Shown here in pieces: positions 1 to 5,955 of a DNA stretch of 7,280 nucleotides; positions within the stretch are counted from its first letter, which is position 1, and each line of letters begins with the position of its first letter. The notes beneath the pieces are model-generated. The model did no database searches, was not told the origin of the DNA, and saw only the letters and a program-made list of their open reading frames with translations. Source of the DNA: Planctomycetaceae bacterium (GTDB lineage: Bacteria > Planctomycetota > Planctomycetia > Planctomycetales > Planctomycetaceae); assembly GCA_016765335.1 (NCBI GenBank), contig JAESQE010000353.1, positions 2,057 to 9,336 on the forward strand. The letters are read 5' to 3'. The position numbers and the translations under genes are program-made.

Positions 1-1143
1 GGGAGTGATTTTTCCTGGCCACCAAGTGATAAACGGCGTGCGAGTTCCGCCTTCGTAAGCTGTGTATTTCCCTCCACGATACGGCCCGGCTGGAAGATGC
101 TTTCCAATTTTCTCGACGGCTCCATCTTGATATCCGTCATCCAGAACGGGGCCGTTGTCACTACAGAAAATGATCAGCGTGTTATCTGCCAGACCTAAGC
201 GTTCCAATGTTTTGGTTAATTGACCGACAGTCCAGTCGAGTTCGACAATGGCATCGCCTCGGTACCCGAGGGTTGTTTTGCCTTGAAACCGTTCGTGAGG
301 CATGCGAGGCACATGAATATCGTGCGAAGAAAAGAACAGGAAGAACGGTTCTTTCTGATGAGCTTCGATCCACTCGACAGATTTATCAACCCATCGGTCA
401 GCGAGATCTTCATCACGCCAGCGAGCTTTATGCCCGCCCGTATAAAATCCGATGCGACCGATTCCGTTGTGAATTGTTTGATTATGCCCGTGAGACCAAT
501 TCATGCGAAGTGTGTCGCGAGCAGTAATCCCTGTTGGCTGATTGTTCGGGTTTTTTCTGCCAACCCACAACGGGTCCGCGGGGTCAAGATTGACCACACG
601 ATGATTTTCCACATAAACCTGTGGGACGCGGTCGTTTGTTGTTGGGAGTAAGTAACTGTAATCAAACCCAATTTCCAGCGGTCCCGGTTTAAGGTCCCCA
701 TTCCAATCAGGCCCTGGCTGCGCCCCTAATCCGAGATGCCATTTCCCAACAACCGCAGTTGCATACCCTGCACGATTCAACATGGAAGGCAACGTTTCTG
801 TGCCTGGTTGAATTAAAGCCGTTGCATTCGGAGGGGCTATGCCTGTGCCTGCTTGTCGAAACGCATGCATCCCGGTCAGCAACGAAAACCGCGTAGGCGT
901 ACAAGTTGCCGCAGAACAATATCCACTGGTGAACCGGACACCTTCCCGAGCTAGACGATCAATATGAGGCGTCGAAACTTCAGTTGCTCCATAACAACTG
1001 ACATCACCATAACCGAGGTCATCTGCCAGGATCAAAATGATATTTGGTCGCTCGTCTGCGTTCAACGAGTTGCTTGAATGTAACATCGCAACACTGAGAG
1101 TAATAACTGTTGCAACTGACAGGTAACATGGGCAGCTTCTCAT
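1..1143 (-). CDS. Secreted type I sulfatase (arylsulfatase family), C-terminus cut off by the window edge
   Basis: Reading the minus strand from the ATG at 1143-1141 gives 381 codons with no stop to the left edge. Residues 1-29 look like a signal peptide with a cleavage site after Leu-Asn-Ala29, so the enzyme should act in the periplasm or outside the cell. Family S1 sulfatases hydrolyse sulfate esters. Visible hallmarks are the metal-binding Asp pair D41-D42 (ILADDLGYGD), the CxPxR motif C81-T-P-T-R85 whose cysteine is converted to formylglycine, GKWHLG with K134 and H136, the DIHVPR segment with H277, the SDNG segment with D329-N330, and RGGK with K359. Family members usually have about 450-550 residues, so roughly 100 or more are missing. 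It is transcribed away from the TPR gene. A Cys-type sulfatase needs a formylglycine-generating enzyme; none is in the window. The family call is firm. The substrate (polysaccharide sulfate is likely in planctomycetes) and the subfamily cannot be decided from the sequence. Confidence 0.95.
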   Translation of the reverse strand, partial: MRSCPCYLSVATVITLSVAMLHSSNSLNADERPNIILILADDLGYGDVSCYGATEVSTPHIDRLAREGVRFTSGYCSAATCTPTRFSLLTGMHAFRQAGTGIAPPNATALIQPGTETLPSMLNRAGYATAVVGKWHLGLGAQPGPDWNGDLKPGPLEIGFDYSYLLPTTNDRVPQVYVENHRVVNLDPADPLWVGRKNPNNQPTGITARDTLRMNWSHGHNQTIHNGIGRIGFYTGGHKARWRDEDLADRWVDKSVEWIEAHQKEPFFLFFSSHDIHVPRMPHERFQGKTTLGYRGDAIVELDWTVGQLTKTLERLGLADNTLIIFCSDNGPVLDDGYQDGAVEKIGKHLPAGPYRGGKYTAYEGGTRTPFITWWPGKITP

Positions 1144-1152
1144 GTATGAGGA

Positions 1153-1156
1153 CTCC
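1153..1156 (-). promoter_or_regulatory. Shine-Dalgarno (GGAG) of the sulfatase gene
   Basis: On the minus strand GGAG lies nine bases before the ATG at 1143-1141. It supports this start, as does the signal peptide that begins directly at this methionine. It is the clearest ribosome-binding site in the window; the other genes have weak or no such signal. Confidence 0.6.
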
Positions 1157-1195
1157 AGAGGTAATAAAGTGAATATTCAGCCTGAGGTAGCTACA

Positions 1196-1225
1196 GATAT
1201 AGCACCTTGCAGGGATTTTTTGCAA
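1196..1225 (-). promoter_or_regulatory. Possible sigma-70-like promoter for the sulfatase gene
   Basis: On the minus strand TTGCAA (1225-1220) and TATATC (1201-1196) are separated by 18 bases. Each matches the TTGACA/TATAAT consensus at four of six positions. It would start transcription about 40-50 bases before the sulfatase start codon. The match is modest, so this is a candidate only. Confidence 0.3.
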
Positions 1226-1397
1226 CCTTATTCACCAAGAGTTATTCCGTGTGCTTGAATGATGATCGAATCTCCTGCATGATGACAGGCGACTTACCTT
1301 GCTTGCCTGTGTGATTTGGGCATTCCAGAAATCGTACAACTTTCATGCTGGGTCAGTCTGATATCCCGACCGCTAATTTTCAATCGGCTCCATCACT

Positions 1398-4300
1398 ATG
1401 AAATATAACGCTGCTTCAGCGATTCTTTGCTTATTCGCAACGGTGTTACTGGCATCCTTTGCCGAAAATCTCCAAGCGGCCCCAGCTGATGACGAATACA
1501 CACTTGGCTTAACACTGTACGGTCAAAAACGCTGGGCCTTGGCGACAGAAACTTTTGAAACATATCTTAATAAATATCCTACCCACAAAAACGTTCCTCT
1601 GGCCAAACTGTATCTTGCACAAGGGTATGTAAATCAGCAGGACTACAAGCAGGCACGAGTTGTACTACGAGATTTTTTGAAGAATCACCCCAAAAGTAAA
1701 AACCAGGCACAGGCTATGTACCGTGTCGCTGAGTGCAGTTATTTCCTGGATGACTTTCTCGCTGCCATTAAAGATTTCCGGAAGTTTGCAAAAGCCTCTC
1801 CTAAAGACCCGTTAACCGAATGGGCATTGCCTTACCTGGCAGATTCCTATTTGCGAATTGGAAAAGCTGAGCAAGCAGAAATCGTGTTCCGGGAATCTCT
1901 CGATAAATTCCCCCAAGGCCGTTTTGTTGAAGACAGCCGCTTTGGTCTTGCTCGATCACTGGAGTTACTTAACCGCTCACAAGATGCAATCACGCAGTAC
2001 CAGAATTTAGTCACTTTTCCAGCAGGCAAGCGAATCCCAGAATCGATGTTTAATCTGGGAATGCTTTATTTTCAGCAAGTCAATTACGCAAAGGCAGCTG
2101 AGATATTTGAAAAGCTGACGCAGAAGTATCCCGATCATGTTCTGATACCGCTGGCAAAACTAAATACCGGTTACGCCTACTATTCACTCAAGAAATGGGA
2201 CTTGGCAAAACAAAATTTCGAAGCCGCAAGCAATACCGCTGCCTATCAAAACACCGCCCGGTTTTGGCTCGCACAAACTTATAAAAGTCAAAACAATTAC
2301 GCCGAAGCAGAAAAGATTTTACTAAGCCTAAATAAAGACAAGCCAGACGAAACGTTGAAACCAAGAATTAAATACCAGCTTGCAGAGTCTCAACTGCAAC
2401 TCGATAAACATGACTTGGCTTTGCAGGGATTTCTCGATTACCTCAAACAGTGGCCTCAAGAAGAATCAGCGGGAAATGCTTATGTGCATGCTGTGGAAAT
2501 CTGCCTGCTCAATAATCAACTGGGACAAGGATGGGGGCTTGCAGAGAAAGCCATCGCGGCGAAGCTTTCTTCAGAACAACAGCGCGAAGTCAAGCTATTG
2601 CAGGCCCGCTTGTTAACCAGGAAAGAATCACTCTCTAACCCGCTACCAGATTCGCTCAAGGATCAGAAAATACGGATCAAGCAAGCCGATGAAATTCTTA
2701 GTGAACTTCTCAAAGAGACCGATCAGCTTGATTCCGACCAATTGAATCAGCAAGTCCGTTATCATTCCGCGAGAACAAAAATGGAGCAGAAAGATTTCCC
2801 AGAGGCTATTAAAATCCTGGTTCCGATGACAACATCTCGTCCTCAACAGAAAATATTGCTCATTCCGGATGCCTGGCTATTGCTCGCCAAGTGTCAGTAC
2901 GAGGCCCAGGAATTCCAGGCTGCAATCGATGCCAGCAAAAAGCTACTCGAATTAAATCCTGGTAATACCGTCGCAGAGCAAGGGCTTGTAGTTCAATTAA
3001 ATTCGATGACCGAACTAGGACAGTCTGATCAAGCCGAGTTGATTTTGGAATCGCTAAAAAAACTACAGCTTCCTACTGAAAAGATGGCTCAGTTGATGTA
3101 TCAATTAGCCGATGCTGCCTATGCAAAAAAGAATTGGATCGGAGCAGAAAAACTGTACCGGTTACTACTGAGTCTCGAACCGGATCAGCAGTGGAAAATC
3201 AAAGGACTTTCTGCGATCGGTTGGACCCAGTACGAAGCGGCTCGATTCGAGGAATCTGCTGAAACATTCCGGTCACTGCGTGAACAATTTCCTGATTCCA
3301 AGCAAGCTACTGCCGATGCAGGCTTTATGCGAGGCATGGCTAGCCTGCAAGCTGAGCAAGTCAAACAAGCCGCTGAAGTCTTTTTAGAAACAGCCCAGGC
3401 ATTTCGGTCAACACCGCAGGAAAAGGTAGGCAGTCCCGTGCATCTGATCGCCTACCGTAGTGCCCGAGAAGCTGCCCGTGCTTTTCGAAAACTAGATCTC
3501 GTCGAAAAATCTGCCTTAGCTTATCAGCTCGCTTACGAAGAATTGAGTAAACAACCAGAGAAGAAAAGACAGCACTTGGATAAACTTCTTGACGAATGGG
3601 CACTGCTTTATTACGAAGCAGATCAGTTCGATCAAGCAGACCGGATTTTCGAATTGCTGGTGAAGGAAACTCCACTCAGCGACCGGGCAGATGACGCGAT
3701 GCTTTCGTTGGCTGAGAGTCAATTCATCGCAGGCAAAACCGAACAGGCACGAACATCTCTAGAGAAGTTGGTAGCCAATAAACAGACTGATGAATATGTT
3801 ACTCGACGAGCACTGTATCAATTAGTGATGATCACCTCAGAGCAGAAGGATCAGGCAGCGGTGAAAAAGTTTGCTGAAGCATACTTGAAAACCATTGATA
3901 CCCAAAAGGTAGACATTTCAGAGTTAGGCGAAGTCGAATCACAATTGATTCAATTGCATCTCGATGAAAACCAACTCAAAGAAGCTCGCCAGCGACTCGA
4001 CCTTCTGCTCAAGCGAGCAGAAGGGTTCGAAGAAAACCAAGCCGCCGATTTACTTCCTCGCACTTATGTTTTTTCTGCGGAACTTGCCCGAAGAGAAAAA
4101 AAATACGAGCAAGCTCACAAGGCACTGACAGCCGTCCAGAAACAATTTCCTGACTGCGACGAATTAGCACAACTCGAAGTGATTGTCGGACGCACATACA
4201 TTGCACAGGCGAAATTTGATGATGCATTGAAGATGTTTAGATCGGTGCTGAGTCGCTCGGGAAGCAAGAAAAACCTGGCCGCTGCACAAAGTCAGTTTTA

Positions 4301-4562
4301 TATTGCAGAAACGATTTTGATGCAAAAAGAGTACTCTCAAGCTGTCAAAGAATACATCCGAATGGCTGTCCTGTTCCCCGGCTTTCCCGATCTACAATCC
4401 GCAGCCATGTATCAGGCCGGGCAATGTGATGAAGTGCTTGGCAACGTCGAGCAGGCTATTGATAGCTACAACGAACTGATTCGCGTATTCCCAAAGAGTG
4501 AATTTGCCCCCAAAGCAAAAAAACGAATCGAAGAACTGGCACCAGCAACCACAAATAAGTAG
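1398..4562 (+). CDS. Very large exported TPR-repeat protein (1054 aa)
   Basis: Residues 1-27 form a signal peptide (charged start, hydrophobic core CLFATVLLASF, cleavage likely after LQA27), so the mature protein should be periplasmic. The only cysteine in the leader, C11, sits inside the hydrophobic core and is not a lipobox, so it is probably not a lipoprotein. The rest is about 22-25 degenerate TPR units of roughly 34-38 residues, many ending in a bulky residue plus Pro (KYP, KFP, TFP, QFP, VFP). Examples are residues 67-98, 105-136, 142-172, 215-245, 566-596, 603-632, 925-953, 964-994 and 1002-1032. A lysine/glutamine-rich helical stretch at about 391-450 breaks the array into two blocks. 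The last repeats resemble those of CpoB/YbgF and BamD, which are envelope assembly proteins. There are no catalytic motifs. TPR arrays bind proteins, and the ExbB-like gene next door suggests a scaffold for an envelope motor; this role is inferred. The ATG at 1398 is chosen because the signal peptide starts there; no clear Shine-Dalgarno precedes it. The stop is TAG. Confidence 0.93.
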   Translation: MKYNAASAILCLFATVLLASFAENLQAAPADDEYTLGLTLYGQKRWALATETFETYLNKYPTHKNVPLAKLYLAQGYVNQQDYKQARVVLRDFLKNHPKSKNQAQAMYRVAECSYFLDDFLAAIKDFRKFAKASPKDPLTEWALPYLADSYLRIGKAEQAEIVFRESLDKFPQGRFVEDSRFGLARSLELLNRSQDAITQYQNLVTFPAGKRIPESMFNLGMLYFQQVNYAKAAEIFEKLTQKYPDHVLIPLAKLNTGYAYYSLKKWDLAKQNFEAASNTAAYQNTARFWLAQTYKSQNNYAEAEKILLSLNKDKPDETLKPRIKYQLAESQLQLDKHDLALQGFLDYLKQWPQEESAGNAYVHAVEICLLNNQLGQGWGLAEKAIAAKLSSEQQREVKLLQARLLTRKESLSNPLPDSLKDQKIRIKQADEILSELLKETDQLDSDQLNQQVRYHSARTKMEQKDFPEAIKILVPMTTSRPQQKILLIPDAWLLLAKCQYEAQEFQAAIDASKKLLELNPGNTVAEQGLVVQLNSMTELGQSDQAELILESLKKLQLPTEKMAQLMYQLADAAYAKKNWIGAEKLYRLLLSLEPDQQWKIKGLSAIGWTQYEAARFEESAETFRSLREQFPDSKQATADAGFMRGMASLQAEQVKQAAEVFLETAQAFRSTPQEKVGSPVHLIAYRSAREAARAFRKLDLVEKSALAYQLAYEELSKQPEKKRQHLDKLLDEWALLYYEADQFDQADRIFELLVKETPLSDRADDAMLSLAESQFIAGKTEQARTSLEKLVANKQTDEYVTRRALYQLVMITSEQKDQAAVKKFAEAYLKTIDTQKVDISELGEVESQLIQLHLDENQLKEARQRLDLLLKRAEGFEENQAADLLPRTYVFSAELARREKKYEQAHKALTAVQKQFPDCDELAQLEVIVGRTYIAQAKFDDALKMFRSVLSRSGSKKNLAAAQSQFYIAETILMQKEYSQAVKEYIRMAVLFPGFPDLQSAAMYQAGQCDEVLGNVEQAIDSYNELIRVFPKSEFAPKAKKRIEELAPATTNK

Positions 4563-4699
4563 CTATTGATGAAACTCAGGCGATTCAGTTCGCATCCAAA
4601 TTCTGGCGAATTCAGCTACACCAACTAACCCGAACCGGAACTTAGGGCAAATAAGAAGCATAGGTTGCAGGCCTTCTTGTTCAGGAATTCGAAGTGCAA

Positions 4700-4728
4700 T
4701 TGAGCCTGCTATCGAAAATGGATATAAC
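4700..4728 (+). promoter_or_regulatory. Candidate sigma-70-like promoter for the ExbB-like gene
   Basis: TTGAGC (4700-4705) and TATAAC (4723-4728) are separated by the ideal 17 bases. They match the consensus at four and five of six positions. Transcription would begin near 4735, leaving a leader of about 80 bases before the preferred ATG at 4816, or about 45 before the alternative at 4780. Confidence 0.42.
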
Positions 4729-4742
4729 CTAGTTTGTACTAG
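4729..4742 (+). repeat. Small inverted repeat at the expected transcription start
   Basis: CTAGT (4729-4733) and ACTAG (4738-4742) form perfect five-base arms around a four-base loop, directly after the TATAAC box. The position would suit an operator or a small hairpin at the 5' end of the mRNA. Arms this short can arise by chance. Confidence 0.25.
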
Positions 4743-4815
4743 TTCAGAGCTGCAAGCAGTTTTTTTCAAGCTTTATCGAATGTGGCGTGATTGCCGCTGT
4801 GGGATATTTCGACGA

Positions 4816-5664
4816 ATGGCGTATCTACGTTTATTAACTTTGGTTCTTGTGGCAGGTTTCTGTTTGCAAGCAATTGCAATCGCACCAGCGTTTGCTCAAC
4901 CAACAACCGAACAACCTGTTGAAGTCCAACCCAATACTTCAAACGAACCAGCAGGTGAAACCAACTCTCGTAAACCAAACGATAAAAAGCGAGTCAAAAG
5001 TGTGATTCCCACGAATCTTACCGAAGCCTTGGCGGCTTTGAAATGGTGGGGACTTCCTTTCGGTATCGCAACTTTTCTGTCGATCTGGTTTAGCACCGAG
5101 AAACTTGTTGTTTTGCGACGTGCTCGGGTCATCCCCAAGCCGTTTGTTGAACGTTTTTTGCATCATCTGCGAGAAGGCTCGATTGATCCAGAAGAAGCCA
5201 ATCAATTGTGTGAAGACAATGGCAGCCCGGTTGCATCTATTTTTGCCCATGGCGTTCGCAAATGGGGTAAGCCGAGTGTTGAAGTCGAGCAAGCAATCAT
5301 CGACGGAGGAGAAAGGCAAGTCAGTGAAATGCGAAAGCATCTACGTGTGATTAACGGAGTTGCAACTGTCAGTCCATTAATTGGATTGCTGGGAACTGTC
5401 TGGGGAATGATTGAAGCTTTCAATGGCATCGCAAGTAGTCAAGCGATGGGTAAGCCCGAAGAGCTTGCCGCAGGAATCGCGTTGGCACTATTGACCACAG
5501 CTGCGGGGATGGTGATTGCCATTCCGTCTTTAATTATGTACATGTATCTCACCGGACGAGTTGATATTCTTGTGATGGACATGGACAAACTTGCTCAAGA
5601 AGTGGTCTACTCCATCTCCGCAGAAGCTCTACACGAACGCTCGCGAACACAAGCCGGTCAGTAA
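4816..5664 (+). CDS. MotA/TolQ/ExbB-family proton-channel subunit with signal peptide
   Basis: The protein has 282 residues from the ATG at 4816. ExbB/TolQ proteins form an inner-membrane pentamer that, with ExbD/TolR, uses the proton gradient to drive envelope processes. Residues 1-27 look like a signal peptide cleaved after AFA27. A Pro/Gln/Asn-rich, probably disordered tail follows to about residue 72. Membrane segment 1 is at about 76-95, then comes a cytoplasmic domain. Segment 2 (about 178-203) contains [17 protein letters not shown] and segment 3 (about 216-245) contains [14 protein letters not shown], the family hallmarks. T194 and T228 match the pore threonines T148 and T181 of E. 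coli ExbB. The pore glutamate E176 aligns without gaps to leucine L223. The in-frame ATG at 4780 would add 12 residues (294 in all); 4816 is preferred because it gives a standard signal peptide and has GGGA 11 bases upstream, but this is not settled. It follows the TPR gene. No ExbD gene follows. TolQ, ExbB or a dedicated planctomycete subtype cannot be told apart here. Confidence 0.93.
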   Translation: MAYLRLLTLVLVAGFCLQAIAIAPAFAQPTTEQPVEVQPNTSNEPAGETNSRKPNDKKRVKSVIPTNLTEALAALKWWGLPFGIATFLSIWFSTEKLVVLRRARVIPKPFVERFLHHLREGSIDPEEANQLCEDNGSPVASIFAHGVRKWGKPSVEVEQAIIDGGERQVSEMRKHLRVINGVATVSPLIGLLGTVWGMIEAFNGIASSQAMGKPEELAAGIALALLTTAAGMVIAIPSLIMYMYLTGRVDILVMDMDKLAQEVVYSISAEALHERSRTQAGQ

Positions 5665-5711
5665 CTGAGTAATCTCTGACCTTAGCCCCCCACTGTTAAT
5701 TCAAAAGGGGC

Positions 5712-5729
5712 ACAGACATTCCTGTCTGT
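5712..5729 (+). repeat. Hairpin inside the left inner arm
   Basis: ACAGACA (5712-5718) and TGTCTGT (5723-5729) form a perfect seven-base stem with a TTCC loop. The right inner arm has a shorter version of the same structure (5758-5762 with 5767-5771, loop GGAA). Each arm of the large palindrome is thus itself a small palindrome, as in many REP-type repeats. Confidence 0.55.
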
Positions 5730-5738
5730 TTCGTTTGA

Positions 5739-5761
5739 GTCTGCCTTAATTCAAGGCAGAC
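5739..5761 (+). repeat. Central hairpin that competes with the long stem
   Basis: GTCTGCCTT (5739-5747) and AAGGCAGAC (5753-5761) form a perfect nine-base stem with a five-base loop. Bases 5757-5761 are also part of the 15-base right arm, so this hairpin and the long 5714-5728/5757-5771 stem cannot form together in one RNA. Confidence 0.55.
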
Positions 5762-5896
5762 AGGAATGTCTAGCCTCCTCTAGCAATGTCTTTTTGAATT
5801 AATAGAGGCTCCCTATCGAATTCCCGCTTGCGATACGTGATGACTTGACCGGCTTGCCTTTTTTTCGCACACTGAAACGAACATTTTGTTTCTGAC

Positions 5897-5902
5897 TATA
5901 AT
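5897..5902 (+). promoter_or_regulatory. Candidate -10 box (TATAAT) for the phosphodiesterase gene
   Basis: A perfect TATAAT lies 53 bases before the ATG at 5956, which would put the transcript start near 5909. There is no good -35 box at 16-18 bases upstream; the sequence there reads CTGAAACG. A TG dinucleotide precedes the box but is one base too far away for a standard extended -10. Confidence 0.42.
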
Positions 5903-5905
5903 CAA

Positions 5906-5928
5906 CGGCAATCGGAATCGATCTGCCG
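5906..5928 (+). repeat. Short inverted repeat just after the -10 box
   Basis: CGGCA (5906-5910) and TGCCG (5924-5928) are five-base complements with 13 bases between them, covering the predicted transcript start. It could be an operator or a 5'-leader hairpin. A five-T run follows at 5936-5940. The evidence is weak. Confidence 0.22.
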
Positions 5929-5955
5929 TGCTGCGTTTTTCGAGAAAGTAAGCTC

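Larger units (their letters stand above)
1144..1397. other. Divergent intergenic region between the sulfatase and TPR genes
   Basis: These 254 bases separate two genes that point away from each other, so promoters for both should lie here. The left half carries the sulfatase RBS and a weak promoter candidate. I could not find a convincing -35/-10 pair for the TPR gene in the right half, nor a strong inverted repeat, a tRNA or a credible small gene. The reading frame at 1019-1225 on the minus strand overlaps the sulfatase start in another frame and shows no coding signs. Confidence 0.6.
4563..4815 (+). other. Intergenic region between the TPR and ExbB-like genes
   Basis: These 253 bases lie between two same-strand genes. 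No intrinsic terminator follows the TPR stop. The region has a promoter candidate (4700-4728), a small hairpin (4729-4742) and a seven-T run (4760-4766). The reading frames that cross it on the minus strand (4563-4769, 4766-4978) look random. An alternative start for the ExbB-like gene at 4780 falls inside this stretch. The gap and the promoter suggest that the ExbB-like gene can be transcribed separately, though read-through from the TPR gene remains possible. Confidence 0.55.
5693..5805. repeat. Nested palindromic element (REP- or MITE-like)
   Basis: The outer arms TTAATTCAAAA (5696-5706) and TTTTGAATTAA (5792-5802) are perfect 11-base complements. With one G-T pair they extend to 5693-5706 and 5792-5805. 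The inner arms AGACATTCCTGTCTG (5714-5728) and CAGACAGGAATGTCT (5757-5771) are perfect 15-base complements. TTAATTCAA occurs a third time at 5746-5754, and AATGTCT is repeated at 5765-5771 and 5785-5791. There is no coding sequence, and I found no target-site duplication at the ends. It lies 28 bases after the ExbB-like stop, so it may also stop transcription or protect the 3' end of that mRNA. A dispersed repeat family is the likeliest nature, but copy number cannot be seen from one window. Confidence 0.7.
5665..5955 (+). other. Intergenic region between the ExbB-like and phosphodiesterase genes
   Basis: These 291 bases hold the nested palindrome (5693-5805) and the phosphodiesterase -10 box. 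A further pair, GCCCC (5685-5689) and GGGGC (5707-5711), overlaps the left edge of the palindrome. No small gene is apparent. The repeat and the separate promoter argue against a single operon running from the ExbB-like gene into the phosphodiesterase gene. Confidence 0.55.

Noticed and set aside
220..651. 143-residue open frame on the plus strand (also the one at 207-527)
   Set aside because: Both are antisense to the sulfatase gene, which has clear family motifs across the same bases.
1398..1480. Lipoprotein signal in the TPR protein (C11)
   Set aside because: The cysteine sits within the hydrophobic core, preceded by Ala-Ile-Leu and followed by more hydrophobic residues. A normal signal peptidase I site (LQA-A) follows.
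4750..4766. CTGC/GCAG arms followed by seven T, resembling an intrinsic terminator
   Set aside because: The stem is only four bases with a two-base gap, too tight to form a stable hairpin, and it lies downstream of the predicted promoter of the ExbB-like gene.
4780..4815. Longer start for the ExbB-like protein at 4780
   Set aside because: It adds an arginine- and cysteine-rich 12-residue extension before a complete signal peptide and has no ribosome-binding site. It is kept as an alternative rather than fully excluded.
4939..5340. 133-residue open frame on the minus strand
   Set aside because: It is antisense to the ExbB-like gene and its translation shows no family features.
5693..5805. 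CRISPR array or insertion-sequence remnant
   Set aside because: The repeats are inverted and nested rather than regularly spaced direct repeats, and there is no transposase fragment or target-site duplication.
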